Shown here: one piece after another, positions 53,119 through 62,485 of the stretch
Layout: every line of letters begins with the position of its first letter
Position numbering within the stretch: the first letter of the stretch is position 1
Assembly (NCBI RefSeq): GCF_018736105.1
Contig: NZ_CP076135.1
Coordinates: 4,152,001 to 4,216,000 of the forward strand
Length of the DNA stretch: 64,000 nt
Source of the DNA: Bradyrhizobium sediminis
GTDB lineage: Bacteria > Pseudomonadota > Alphaproteobacteria > Rhizobiales > Xanthobacteraceae
Direction: 5' to 3'
The notes under the pieces: model-generated
What the model was told of the DNA's origin: nothing
The model's database searches: none
Seen by the model: only the letters and a program-made list of their open reading frames with translations
Position numbers and translations under genes: made by a program

Positions 53119-54429
53119 TCATTGTTCCGCGGGGGCACCGAGGACCTTGTCGAGCGGGGCTGCACTGACGGCGGCCACAGACCGCGCCAGCGTGCGGGAT
53201 CGTTCGTCGGCGATCAGCCAGGCAATCGCGATCAGGGCGCCGGTCGCCCGCACCAGATTGGCGACCAGGAGAGCGAGGCACGCACCGAACACGCCGAATG
53301 GACCAATGAGCACGAAGGCCAGCACCGCTGCTGTGCCGACGGCCGCGACATTGACCAGAGAAGCGAGCCTGCCGGCCTCAACGCCGAGCAGCGTCTTGCT
53401 GATCATTTCCGCGACATAGTCGAGCACGCCGGCGATCATGAGGAGCTGCAAGCCCGCAGCGGCGGCGAGGTAAGGCGACGACGGACCATAGACCGTCCGC
53501 AGAAGCAGCTCCGGCATCAGAACGCCTGCGGCGGAAATCAGTAGAATCGGACTCAAACCGAAGAGGACATAGCCGAGGGCGGCGCGCGACGCACCGATCG
53601 TGCCCCCACTGCGGTACGCATGAGCAGCGACCTGAGGTACGGCGTTGCCGATCCCGAAGATGATCGGGTTCATCATATTGGCGATGTTCAGGCCAGCCTG
53701 GAGCGAGGCGGTCGTCGCAGTGCCTGCAAGAGCCGCCAGCATCCACGGCAGCAGCTGAACGCGGGCCAGCACCAGCTGGTAATTGACGAGAGACCATTTT
53801 CCGACCGCGAAACATTCACGGGCCAGTCGCCGCGATTCGGCGAAATTCGGCCAGCCGAACCGCAGCTTCGACGCATGCATCATGGCGCCGATGCCAAACG
53901 TCGCCGACATCATATAGAGCGCGACCGGGAGCGTGATGGCATCGAGCCAGGCCAGAAGCGCGATCAGCATGGCCTGTCCGACATAGGCGATACCGTCTCC
54001 GGCCACCGCCGCACGGTAGCGAAAATCGGCAAGCAGACATCGCCGCGAGGTCTCCTGTGCCTGCCAGCACAAATAGCAGAGGCACGCCGGCAACACGATA
54101 TTGTCGACCTCCAGCACCCTGGTTCCAAGCGCCATGACCACGGCCAGCATGAGACCAAGGGCCACGGCGAGCAGAATCGTGTTCCCGAGCAGCCCGGCGC
54201 GCTCCTCGCCGCTTGCGACACACAGGCGCACCGACAGCGGATAGGAGACGAGGGAGTAATCGATCGTCCGCAGCATGAATACGGCGCCCAGGAAGAGCGC
54301 GAATTCGCCGTAATCCTCCTCGCTGAGCGTGCGCGCGAGCGTCACGTTGAGCAGGAAATTGCCGAAGCTCACCACGCCCTGGTCGATGAGCGTCCATGAT
54401 GCTCTCTGGATGAGAAGTCTAGCGCCCAT
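53119..54429 (-). CDS. Polysaccharide repeat-unit flippase (Wzx, MOP superfamily)
   Basis: 436 residues, about 12 membrane helices. The start LIQRASWTLIDQGVVSFGNF and LARTLSEEDYGEFALFLG, later LQAGLNIANMMNPI and TVYGPSSPYLAAAAGL, are typical of Wzx/oligosaccharide flippases. It would move undecaprenyl-linked repeat units across the inner membrane for the polymerase encoded next. It lies 53 bp downstream of the chain-length regulator gene on the same strand; Wzz, Wzx and Wzy are thus consecutive. Confidence 0.9.
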   Translation of the reverse strand: MGARLLIQRASWTLIDQGVVSFGNFLLNVTLARTLSEEDYGEFALFLGAVFMLRTIDYSLVSYPLSVRLCVASGEERAGLLGNTILLAVALGLMLAVVMALGTRVLEVDNIVLPACLCYLCWQAQETSRRCLLADFRYRAAVAGDGIAYVGQAMLIALLAWLDAITLPVALYMMSATFGIGAMMHASKLRFGWPNFAESRRLARECFAVGKWSLVNYQLVLARVQLLPWMLAALAGTATTASLQAGLNIANMMNPIIFGIGNAVPQVAAHAYRSGGTIGASRAALGYVLFGLSPILLISAAGVLMPELLLRTVYGPSSPYLAAAAGLQLLMIAGVLDYVAEMISKTLLGVEAGRLASLVNVAAVGTAAVLAFVLIGPFGVFGACLALLVANLVRATGALIAIAWLIADERSRTLARSVAAVSAAPLDKVLGAPAEQ

Positions 54430-54482
54430 GGAAAAGCCTTCGACGACCTCGGTCCCTCGCGGGATGCAGGATTACGTTCGTG

Positions 54483-55436
54483 CTATTGCGGATGCGGCTG
54501 GTAATCGACTGTGTGCTTGCGTTCCATTTCCCTGCGATCGCGCCAGATGGCCAGGCCAATGCCGGCCAACAAGGCCGACAGTAACGACAGTCCGAGAATC
54601 GCCAATCCCTTGGGGCTCGTCGGCGTATGATTTGGCACCGCCATCTTGACGCTTTGGTCGTCGGCGGCCTCCTCCCGATCGACATCCTGCGGGTTCGTCG
54701 CGGCCTCCAACGCGGCGCGCTCCGCGTCAAGTTCGGCCAAAGCCTGCAAGGTCTTCGGATGCTTCTCGCCGTAAACCGCCAATTGCTGGCGCAGTTCGAC
54801 CTCCTTGTTCAGCCTGCGCTGTCTGATCTTGTCGCGGAGGTACTCGATCACGAAGGCGTTGACGACCTGCGCGGCTTCCTCGGCGGAGGACGCCGTGAAG
54901 GAGATGGAGATGAGGTAGGAACGGGTGTCGTTCATCACCACCACCTTGTTGCGCAACATCGCGACCGTGCGATCGAATGGCGAGTGGTTACGGGTCTCCG
55001 GTAGATAGGCATCCCGAAACCAGTCGAGGCCCCGCGTCGCCCACGAGCGCGACGGGGTCGCCTTGGGATCCTGCCCGAGCCGCCTTGCGACCGCCCGCAG
55101 GATCGGATCGGAGCGAAGCAAGCGAGCCTCACCGGTAACAATGGCCGCGCCGTCGACGCTTGCCAGGGCCACGACTTTTCCCTGCTCACGGGAGACCAGA
55201 TCCGGATAGATGAGAGCCTCCGCCGAATACTTGCGCGGCATCAGCGGTATGATGATGCACGCGAATGCGAACGCGAGCGCGACGAGCAGGACGATGAACC
55301 TTCCGTGCCGTACAATCGTCCGTAGTGTCCGGACGGCCATTTCTTCATAGTGGGCTCGATAGTCCGAGCGCCCGAACTGAAGACTGGACCGCTTTCTGGG
55401 CCGTTTCGGATGATCGACTTTGAGCTGCACATTCAT
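54483..55436 (-). CDS. Polysaccharide chain-length determinant (Wzz family)
   Basis: 317 residues with an N-terminal cytoplasmic segment, a first membrane helix (FIVLLVALAFAFACIIIPL), a periplasmic alpha/beta domain containing the coiled part RQRRLNKEVELRQQLAVYGE, and a second helix (GLAILGLSLLSALLAGIGL). This is the Wzz/polysaccharide co-polymerase topology. No kinase domain is fused and no BY-kinase gene is nearby, so it resembles class 1 co-polymerases. The gene is the first of the leftward Wzz-Wzx-Wzy-helix set. Confidence 0.88.
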   Translation of the reverse strand: MNVQLKVDHPKRPRKRSSLQFGRSDYRAHYEEMAVRTLRTIVRHGRFIVLLVALAFAFACIIIPLMPRKYSAEALIYPDLVSREQGKVVALASVDGAAIVTGEARLLRSDPILRAVARRLGQDPKATPSRSWATRGLDWFRDAYLPETRNHSPFDRTVAMLRNKVVVMNDTRSYLISISFTASSAEEAAQVVNAFVIEYLRDKIRQRRLNKEVELRQQLAVYGEKHPKTLQALAELDAERAALEAATNPQDVDREEAADDQSVKMAVPNHTPTSPKGLAILGLSLLSALLAGIGLAIWRDRREMERKHTVDYQPHPQ

Positions 55437-55734
55437 CGTTGATTCAATATCCGATCGGAGCGGGTAGCGGGCAGCGCTTTGGGCGACGCATGCGCTGCAT
55501 AGTGGCTACCTCGAAAGTCACGATGCGAAACTCCTCCTTGGCTCCGGCATAGTGCGCCTTCCAAGGGGGTACCTCGGACGGCAGGTTGACTCCGTGCACC
55601 GTCACCGACACCCTTCTTTCCGGGAGACGGAAGACGACGATGCGCCGGCAGGTCGCACGTTCCTCACTGTCCGAGATACGGCGTTGACATGGGTGCAAGC
55701 CGACAGGCGACACGCCCGAACAAAGGCCGCTGAA

Positions 55735-56550
55735 ATGAAAACAGTTCTGTTCTGCGGCGGTCTCGGCACGCGCATTCGAGACGTCTCCGAAAGCATCCCG
55801 AAGCCAATGATTCCGATCGGGGACAAGCCGATCCTCTGGCACCTGATGCACTACTACAGCCAGTTCGGCCACAACGACTTCGTCCTGTGCCTTGGCTACA
55901 AGGCAAACGTCATCAAAGAATACTTCCTGAACTACAAGCCGCAGACCTACGCCGACTGCGTCGTCAAGGGCTTTGGCAATCAGGTCGAGATTCTGGGCGA
56001 TCCGCAGCAGGACTGGCGCATCGCAATGATCGACACCGGCATCTGGCGCAATATCGGCGAGCGGCTGTGGGCGGTACGCGAACACGTCGCGGGTGAGGAC
56101 ATGTTCCTCGCCAACTACAGCGACGGACTTTCCAACGTCAATCTGACTGAAATGATCACGGCCTTCCGCGCGAGCGGGAAGATTGCGTGCTTTACCGCGG
56201 TGCGGCCGTCGTTCAGCCTGCATCTGGTCGACATGCGGCCCGACGGCAAGGTCGAGCGCATCCGCGCCAGCCAGGAGGCCAATCTCTGGATCAACGGCGG
56301 CTTCTTCGTCTTCCGCAAGCAAATATTCGACTACATGCGCGAGGGCGATGAACTCGTCGAGGCACCGTTCAGACGCCTGATTGAAGCCGACCAGCTCATG
56401 GCCTTCCAGCACGACGGCTTCTGGCGTCCGATGGATACGCTGAAAGACAAGCAGATACTCGAGGACCTCGTCGAGAAAGGCACGATGCCTTGGCTCCTCA
56501 ATCCGGCCTCCCCCGCCGGCTCAGCCGGGACCGAAAGGAAGATTGGATGA
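55735..56550 (+). CDS. rfbF: Glucose-1-phosphate cytidylyltransferase
   Basis: 271 residues from the ATG at 55735 (AAAGG about 9 bases upstream); the open frame before it has no homology. The nucleotidyltransferase signature is LFCGGLGTRIRDVSESIPKP, then ILWHLMHYYSQFGHNDFVLC, TGIWRNIGERL, MFLANYSDGLS and the C-terminal FWRPMDTLKDK, all RfbF-specific. It makes CDP-glucose from CTP and glucose-1-phosphate. It heads a rightward five-gene operon; each following start is within 60 bp or overlaps. No CDP-glucose 4,6-dehydratase of the usual type is present. Confidence 0.92.
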   Translation: MKTVLFCGGLGTRIRDVSESIPKPMIPIGDKPILWHLMHYYSQFGHNDFVLCLGYKANVIKEYFLNYKPQTYADCVVKGFGNQVEILGDPQQDWRIAMIDTGIWRNIGERLWAVREHVAGEDMFLANYSDGLSNVNLTEMITAFRASGKIACFTAVRPSFSLHLVDMRPDGKVERIRASQEANLWINGGFFVFRKQIFDYMREGDELVEAPFRRLIEADQLMAFQHDGFWRPMDTLKDKQILEDLVEKGTMPWLLNPASPAGSAGTERKIG

Positions 56551-57200
56551 AGCTCGTTGAGCTTGCAGGTTCGGGTGAGCGCCTGTCGGTTCTCTGCATC
56601 GGCGCGCATTCGGACGACATCGAAATCGGTGCCGGCGCAACGATCCTGGGCTGGATCGCGCGCGGCGTGCGTTTGGACGTGCACTGGGCGGTGCTGAGCG
56701 CCTGCGGCCCACGTGCCGACGAAGCGCGTGCATCCGCCGAAGCATTCCTTGCAGACGCCGCGCGGTCGGTCATCGAGCTGGCGGAGTTCAAGGACGGCTT
56801 CTTTCCGTATCAGGGAGCCGACATCAAGACCTGGTTCGAGGCGTTGAAACGACGCACATCGCCCGACGTGATCCTGTCCCACTCGCGCAATGATGCACAC
56901 CAGGATCATCGTGAAGTATCGATGCTGACCTGGAACACGTTTCGCGACCACGCGATCCTCGAATACGAAATCCCGAAATGGGACGGCGATCTGAGCCAGC
57001 CAAACGTCTTCATCCCGGCCAGCAAGACGCTGATGGAGCGCAAGGCGAAGCTGCTCTTCGACCATTTCGGCACGCAGCGCTCAAAGGACTGGTTCGACGC
57101 GCAAACCTTCATGGGTCTGGCGCGGCTGCGCGGCGCGGAATGCCGGGCGCCGGACGGATTCGCGGAAGCCTTCCACGCAAGGAAGATGGTGGTGCACTGA
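56547..57200 (+). CDS. PIG-L family deacetylase
   Basis: 217 residues, start overlapping the rfbF stop (ATGA). Zinc motif LCIGAHSDDIEIGAG (His21, Asp24) and NDAHQDHREVS (His118, Asp120, His121) are the PIG-L/LmbE hallmarks. These enzymes remove N-acetyl groups from sugars or related compounds. Its place inside a nucleotide-sugar operon implies deacetylation of a sugar intermediate or of the glycan, substrate unknown. Confidence 0.9.
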   Translation: MKLVELAGSGERLSVLCIGAHSDDIEIGAGATILGWIARGVRLDVHWAVLSACGPRADEARASAEAFLADAARSVIELAEFKDGFFPYQGADIKTWFEALKRRTSPDVILSHSRNDAHQDHREVSMLTWNTFRDHAILEYEIPKWDGDLSQPNVFIPASKTLMERKAKLLFDHFGTQRSKDWFDAQTFMGLARLRGAECRAPDGFAEAFHARKMVVH

Positions 57201-57215
57201 ACGGGGTGAACGGTC

Positions 57216-58292
57216 ATGCGTGTAATGGTGACGGGCCATCTAGGGTATATCGGAACCGTAATGGTCCCGATGCTGCTGCGGTCGGGCCACGAAGTGGTCG
57301 GGCTCGACAGCAATCTCTATGAACGCTGCACATTTGGCGCCGGAGGCAGCATCGCGCCGGTGCCGCATATCCGCAAAGACGTCCGTGACGTCGCACACGA
57401 AGATCTCGAAGGGCTCGACGCCATCATTCATCTGGCCGCCCTCTCGAACGACCCGCTCGGAAACTTCCGTCCCTCACTCACCTACGAGATCAATCACCGC
57501 GGCAGCGTGCGCCTCGCCGTGCTTGCCAAAGAGGCGGGCGTCAAGCGATTCCTGCTGGCTTCCTCGTGCAGCAATTACGGGCGGGCCGGCGAGGCTATGC
57601 TCGATGAAACCGGGGCGCTGAACCCGGTTACAGCCTACGGTGAATCCAAAGTCCGGTCGGAGCGCGATATTTCCGCCCTCGCCGGCGACGACTTCTGCCC
57701 GACCTACATGCGTCCGGCGACCGCTTACGGCGTCTCGCCACGCATCCGTTTCGATATCGTGCTCAACAATTTGGTGGCCTGGGCTGTCACCAAGGGCCTC
57801 ATCTATCTGAAGTCGGATGGGTCGCCCTGGCGGCCGATCGTCCACATTGAAGACATCTCGCGCGCCTTCATCGCGGCGCTGGAAGCCCCGGCGGGCATCG
57901 TCTTCAATCAGGCGTTCAATGTCGGCCAGACCGCGCATAATTACCGCATCCGCGATATCGCCGCCATCGTCGCCGATGTGGTTCCGCGCTGCCGACTCGA
58001 GATCGCTCCTGATGCGAGCCCCGACACGCGCTCCTATCGCGTCAACTTCGACAAGATCGCACGCGTGCTGCCCGCCTTCAAGCCACAATGGGATGCGCGC
58101 CGCGGTGCCGAGCAGCTCTATAACGCCTTTCGCCGATCGAAGCTGACGCTCGAGGAGTTCGAGGGGCCGCGTTACCAGCGCATTGGCCACATCCAGAAAC
58201 TGATCGCCGACGGCATCCTCGCTGACGACCTGCGACATCGCCGGGCTGCCGAACCGGCAGCGGACCGGCCGCTTTCTGTCGTCAAGGGGTAA
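57216..58292 (+). CDS. NAD-dependent sugar epimerase/dehydratase (extended SDR)
   Basis: 358 residues. The NAD motif is [17 protein letters not shown], with [11 protein letters not shown], the Ser of LASSCSNYG and the catalytic Tyr-x3-Lys in [31 protein letters not shown] and [13 protein letters not shown] follow. The family includes epimerases and 4,6-dehydratases. In this operon it may process the CDP-sugar in place of an RfbG dehydratase, but the exact reaction is open. 15 bp separate it from the PIG-L gene. Confidence 0.87.
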   Translation: MRVMVTGHLGYIGTVMVPMLLRSGHEVVGLDSNLYERCTFGAGGSIAPVPHIRKDVRDVAHEDLEGLDAIIHLAALSNDPLGNFRPSLTYEINHRGSVRLAVLAKEAGVKRFLLASSCSNYGRAGEAMLDETGALNPVTAYGESKVRSERDISALAGDDFCPTYMRPATAYGVSPRIRFDIVLNNLVAWAVTKGLIYLKSDGSPWRPIVHIEDISRAFIAALEAPAGIVFNQAFNVGQTAHNYRIRDIAAIVADVVPRCRLEIAPDASPDTRSYRVNFDKIARVLPAFKPQWDARRGAEQLYNAFRRSKLTLEEFEGPRYQRIGHIQKLIADGILADDLRHRRAAEPAADRPLSVVKG

Positions 58293-58306
58293 ATCGGAGG
58301 CGGGCG

Positions 58307-58885
58307 ATGATCTTCACCGAAACAAAGCTCAAGGGCGCCTTCATCATCGATCTCGACCGCAAGACGGACGAGCGGGGTTTCTTCGCGCGCGCCTTCTGCC
58401 AGAACGAATTCCGCGACCATGGATTGAAGTCCGTGATTGCGCAGGCCAACGTCGCCTCGAACGCAAAGAAAGGCACGCTACGCGGTATGCATTTCCAGTA
58501 TCCACCGGCCGCCGAGAGCAAGCTGGTGCGATGCACGCGCGGCGCCATCCTCGACATCATCGTCGATCTGCGGCCCGAGAGCCCGACCTACCTCGGGCAC
58601 ATCTCCGTTGAGCTCAACGAGGACAATATGAGCGCGCTTTACGTGCCGGAGCGTTTCGCGCACGGCTACCAGGTGCTGCGCGACAGCACGGACACAAGTT
58701 ACCAGGTGGGCGAGTTCTACACTCCGAGCGCCGAGAGCGGGCTCCGCTACGACGACCCATGGCTGAGGCTCAAATGGCCGCTACCGGTCTCGGTGATCTC
58801 ATCGAAGGATCAGGCGTTCCGCCCGTTGTATGAAGTCGAAGACGAGGTGAAACGCAGGATGTCGCCCGCAATGGCGGCTGCGTGA
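58307..58885 (+). CDS. dTDP-4-dehydrorhamnose 3,5-epimerase family (RfbC-like)
   Basis: 192 residues: the cupin epimerase features DERGFFARAFCQNEF, ANVASNAKKGTLRGMHFQ (catalytic His), DIIVDLRPESPTY, YVPERFAHGYQVL and GLRYDDPWLRLKWP. RfbC converts 4-keto-6-deoxy sugars by 3,5-epimerisation. No rmlA, rmlB or rmlD gene is next to it, so the substrate may be a CDP-linked 4-keto sugar made by the same operon. It follows the SDR gene by 14 bp. Confidence 0.9.
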   Translation: MIFTETKLKGAFIIDLDRKTDERGFFARAFCQNEFRDHGLKSVIAQANVASNAKKGTLRGMHFQYPPAAESKLVRCTRGAILDIIVDLRPESPTYLGHISVELNEDNMSALYVPERFAHGYQVLRDSTDTSYQVGEFYTPSAESGLRYDDPWLRLKWPLPVSVISSKDQAFRPLYEVEDEVKRRMSPAMAAA

Positions 58886-58940
58886 CGATTCCTGCAGATG
58901 AACCGCCCGGCGGATGCGTTGAGCGGCGGTGGGGAAGAAC

Positions 58941-60308
58941 ATGTGGATCATCGATACGGCATTGAAGGCTCGCGCCGATCAGCACAGGCCCATCCGCGTC
59001 GGCATCGTCGGCGCCGGTTTCATGTGCCAGGGCCTGACCAATCAGATCGTCAACAGCACACCCGGAATGCGGGTCGTCGCGATATCCAACCGGCGTCCCG
59101 AGAGGGCGGTCGCGGTGTTCAAGTACGCGGGACATGATGACATTGTCGTCGCCGAATCGCAGCTCAAATTTGATCATGCCGCCGCACGCGCGCGGCCGGT
59201 GGCAACCGGCGACCCGATGCTCCTCGCACGCTCCCCGCACATCGACGTACTCGTCGATGTTACCGGCTCGGTCGAATATGGCGCCCACGTCGTGCTCGAA
59301 GCCTTCGAGTATCGAAAGGACGTCGTGCTGATGAACGCCGAGCTCGATGCCACCATCGGCCCCATCCTTCAGACCTATGCCGACCAGCATGGTGCGATCC
59401 TCACCGGTTGTGAGGGCGACGAGCCGGGCGTGCAGATGAATCTTTATCGCTGGGTCAAGGGCCTTGGCCTCACGCCGCGCCTGATGGGGAACGTGAAAGG
59501 CCTGCAGGATCCTTATCGTAACCCGACCACGCAACAGGGCTTTGCCGAGCGTTGGGGACAGAACGCCGCGATGGTGACCAGCTTCGCCGATGGCTCCAAA
59601 ATCAGCTTCGAGCAGAGCATCGTAGCCAACGCGACGGGATTCAAGGTGCGCTCGCGCGGCATGTCGCGCGGACTGCAATACACCGGCGACGTGCTCAAGA
59701 TCGGCGAATTATACGACGTCGAGGAACTGCGCAAGCTCGGCGGCGCGATCGACTACGTGGTGGGGACGCCGCTGACCAAGGTCTATTGCCTGGCCGAGCA
59801 TCCCGACCCCAAGCAGCAGCACTATCTAAGCCTGTACAAGATGGGACCGGGGCCGCTCTATTCGTTCTTCATCCCCTATCACTTGGTGCATTTTGAAGCG
59901 CCGAACGCGATTGCGCGCGCGGTACTGTTCCGCGATCCCACCACCAAGCCGCTGGGCGGCCCCGTGGTCGAAGTCTGCGCCGTCGCCAAGCGCGATCTCA
60001 AGGCCGGCGAGGTGCTCGACGACTACGGCATGTACATGACGTATGGAGAGGCAGTGAATGCCGATGAGATGAGCGCTGGCCGCTACTTGCCGGAAGGCCT
60101 GGTGCAGGGGTGCCGGTTGAAGCGCGGCATCGCCAAGGACGCCGTGATCACCTACGACGACGTTGGGTTGCCGGCCGGACGCCTGGCGGATCGGCTGCGG
60201 GCAGAGCAGTACCGCAAATTCCGTGGCGAGACGTGGCTCGAGGACCTGTTGGCTGCGCCGCAGCTCGCCGAACAGGCGCGACAAGCCACAGTCTCCGCAG
60301 ATATCTGA
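58941..60308 (+). CDS. NAD(P)-dependent oxidoreductase with C-terminal SAF domain
   Basis: 455 residues; GGGGAA before the ATG at 58941. The N-terminal Rossmann domain starts VGIVGAGFMCQGLTNQI and contains IDVLVDVTGSVEYGA, similar to homoserine dehydrogenase-like enzymes. From about 345 a SAF domain follows (VEVCAVAKRDLKAGEVLDDY, GRYLPEGLVQGCRLKRGI). Such fusions occur in sugar-nucleotide operons for unusual branched or deoxy sugars. It is the last gene of the rfbF operon and probably performs a keto-reduction or related redox step. Confidence 0.78.
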   Translation: MWIIDTALKARADQHRPIRVGIVGAGFMCQGLTNQIVNSTPGMRVVAISNRRPERAVAVFKYAGHDDIVVAESQLKFDHAAARARPVATGDPMLLARSPHIDVLVDVTGSVEYGAHVVLEAFEYRKDVVLMNAELDATIGPILQTYADQHGAILTGCEGDEPGVQMNLYRWVKGLGLTPRLMGNVKGLQDPYRNPTTQQGFAERWGQNAAMVTSFADGSKISFEQSIVANATGFKVRSRGMSRGLQYTGDVLKIGELYDVEELRKLGGAIDYVVGTPLTKVYCLAEHPDPKQQHYLSLYKMGPGPLYSFFIPYHLVHFEAPNAIARAVLFRDPTTKPLGGPVVEVCAVAKRDLKAGEVLDDYGMYMTYGEAVNADEMSAGRYLPEGLVQGCRLKRGIAKDAVITYDDVGLPAGRLADRLRAEQYRKFRGETWLEDLLAAPQLAEQARQATVSADI

Positions 60309-60392
60309 CGGAAGCATTGGCGCTGTCTTCCTTGTCGGATAAGAGGGGAAGACGTGGCACAGGATGTCGAGCGGGGCACTCCGGGCCCGACT

Positions 60393-60410
60393 CCAGCCGG
60401 ATGTGGCTGG
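60393..60410. terminator. Hairpin after the rfbF operon
   Basis: CCAGCC (60393-60398) pairs with GGCTGG (60405-60410) over a 6-base loop, between the convergent oxidoreductase and TPR genes. No T-run follows, so the terminator call is weak. Confidence 0.3.
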
Positions 60411-60459
60411 ATCCGGAGCCCTGCGTTCGGCCGTCTACGGCACCCCATAGCGCGTGAAG

Positions 60460-61287
60460 TCATCTGGCCTGGATCGTCTTTGCCGCTGAGATATCGGTAT
60501 CGCTGCCGGCCTTGTCGCCCTTCCTGAGCTTGGCGAGCCCACGTCCATAGAGCGCGCTCGCGAGCTTCGGGTCGATCCGCAATGCAGAATCGTAATCATC
60601 GATAGCCGCGTCGAGCTGACCCATCTCCAGGTGGATCAACCCACGCGAGTCATACGTCTCGGCTTTGTCCGGCCCCGACTGAAGCGCCCTATTGCAGTCC
60701 TCCAGCGCCGCCTGCAACTCGCCGAGGATAACGCGGGTCCAACAGCGTCCGCTCCATACGGCTTCCAGATCGGGCTCGAGGCGAATGGCCTCGTCATAGT
60801 CCCGCGCCGCACGGTCATACTCGTTCTTCTTCAGGTGGATTCCGGCACGGTTGGCAAAAGCTCTGCCATAGTCGGGATTGAGCCTGATCGCCTCATCGAG
60901 AGATTTGATCGCGAGGTCGTATTCGCCCTTCTTCACGTAAACTGCACCGCGATTGTTGAAGGGCTTGGCGTAGGCCGGATTGAGCTTGATCGATTGGTCG
61001 AAATCCTGGATAGCGCGGTCGTGGTCTCCCTTCGCGACATAGGCATTGCCACGATTGTTGTGGGCGATAGCCATGGCAGCCGTCGTGGCTTGCCCAGAAT
61101 CGATGAGCGCCGCGCAAGCATTGATCCGGGATTCGAGTGAGGTGCGATCCGCGCCGTTGCACAGCGCAATATTCTCGATATTGCTGCTCTTCTTCGAGTT
61201 CTGCGCCACCGCCGGCGGCCCGAGCAGCAGCAAGAAGAGTATGGGCGCCATGCCGTGGATGATGCGTCCGCTTGCACTAAATTCCAT
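60460..61287 (-). CDS. Secreted TPR-repeat protein
   Basis: 275 residues with a signal peptide (GMAPILFLLLLGPPAVAQ). At least five tetratricopeptide repeats follow, recognisable by NRGNAYVAKGDHDRAIQDFD, NRGAVYVKKGEYDLAIKSLD, NRAGIHLKKNEYDRAARDYD, DSRGLIHLEMGQLDAAIDDY and YGRGLAKLRKGDKAGSD. TPR proteins mediate protein contacts; in polysaccharide loci they often assist export or assembly in the periplasm. It is convergent with the rfbF operon and 128 bp downstream of the FecR-domain gene on the same strand. Confidence 0.85.
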   Translation of the reverse strand: MEFSASGRIIHGMAPILFLLLLGPPAVAQNSKKSSNIENIALCNGADRTSLESRINACAALIDSGQATTAAMAIAHNNRGNAYVAKGDHDRAIQDFDQSIKLNPAYAKPFNNRGAVYVKKGEYDLAIKSLDEAIRLNPDYGRAFANRAGIHLKKNEYDRAARDYDEAIRLEPDLEAVWSGRCWTRVILGELQAALEDCNRALQSGPDKAETYDSRGLIHLEMGQLDAAIDDYDSALRIDPKLASALYGRGLAKLRKGDKAGSDTDISAAKTIQAR

Positions 61288-61415
61288 ATCAGGCTTCCGA
61301 TTTTGGAATTAAGGAATATGCGGTCGTTGATATCTGGCGGTTGAGCGTTGCACGTCCGGATTTGTTTGACTGGCAAATTGCTCCTACCGGGACCAGCTTG
61401 CGTCTCGCAGACGCC

Positions 61416-62069
61416 CTAGCACCCTCGACAGATGTTCAAGTTTGACTTGGGATGGGGCTTTTGCTCGGGTTGCTGCGCCGCGGCGGGCGTCCCCGGCTTT
61501 TTCGTGAGCTTGCTCTTGCCCTCCTCAATAAGAGTAGAAAATTTGACCGTCCCATCGTCCTGAATTTCGACGTGTGGCGTAGTACCTCGAACCCCCACAG
61601 TCGCGACAGGGGTGTCGATCTTCATGTCACCAGTCGTCGCTATTTTTCCGGCAACAAAAGTAATCGTTCCCTTGGTCAGACTTAGCAAGGTCGAGTTCGA
61701 CTTCCCGTTGGGGTCGTACACGAACTCGTCCAAAGCCATGCGAGCGCTATTCGACAGATTGAACGAGGAACCATCGGTGAAGTTAATGCCGACCCGGCCG
61801 TCAGCGCCGGTCGCGACCACGTCGCCCAGATAGACGAGATCACCAGCCTTGGCCTGACCGGCCTGACTGACGGTACTTGCCTGAATGACCCTGGCACTCG
61901 TGGGTTCAATTGTGACCGCACCCGTAGCGGCAACAATTCTCCCGATGGGTTTCAATGTGATGTCCCGCACGGCGGGCGCGGCGAACTCGCGTTGCGCCTG
62001 AGCAGGGAAAACGCCGGCTACCGCCAGAACGAGACTTGCCACCAATACGGCGATCGTATGTGTGCACAT
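61416..62069 (-). CDS. Secreted FecR-domain protein
   Basis: 217 residues. The run AAGGGGGG three bases before the ATG at 62069 and the signal peptide (IAVLVASLVLAVAGVFPAQA) set the start. The FecR domain spans about 40-170: GDLVYLGDVVATGADGRVGI, FTDGSSFNLSNSARMALDEF, LLSLTKGTITFVAGKIA, DTPVATVGVRGT. The tail is Lys/Pro/Gln-rich and ends NICRGC. The function of secreted stand-alone FecR domains is unknown; they often sit with adhesins. The gene divergent from it encodes a large protein with the same domain. Confidence 0.85.
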   Translation of the reverse strand: MCTHTIAVLVASLVLAVAGVFPAQAQREFAAPAVRDITLKPIGRIVAATGAVTIEPTSARVIQASTVSQAGQAKAGDLVYLGDVVATGADGRVGINFTDGSSFNLSNSARMALDEFVYDPNGKSNSTLLSLTKGTITFVAGKIATTGDMKIDTPVATVGVRGTTPHVEIQDDGTVKFSTLIEEGKSKLTKKPGTPAAAQQPEQKPHPKSNLNICRGC

Positions 62070-62485
62070 GATCCCCCCTTCTGAGAAGATCGCGTTCCGA
62101 GAAGATTGTGTCAGCATGGCTGCCCGTTTGGCTCTTCAAACCGCGGACTAGCCACAATATATATGATCACATAATTGCAGATGAATGGCTATGGCAAACT
62201 GACGACCTCCAGTTACGGACAAGAACGCAGCACAAATTGGGTACCTCAAAATCGCAAGTTGACTACACCATCCTTATTCGTGAGGCTGGCGCGCCACATT
62301 CGCATATTCAAGAGTTCGCCGATTTTGACAGGAAAATACCGCGCCTCGCGACGGGACGATGGCACGTCCTGCACGACCTCGACGTCACGCTGAATGCGTC
62401 GCCGTCCTGGCGCGGGCAAAGCTAGGCCAGGAAAACTGTGGCTCCACGCTAGACCTGAGTTACTCAGCAAGCGAGGTCGAAGCCA
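62070..62485. other. Divergent promoter region between the two FecR-domain genes
   Basis: 416 bp without a called gene. It is AT-rich near 62150-62290, which fits promoters for both directions. A minus-strand frame covering part of it (62246-62893) is a shadow of the divergent gene. No repeat or RNA was recognised. Confidence 0.4.
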
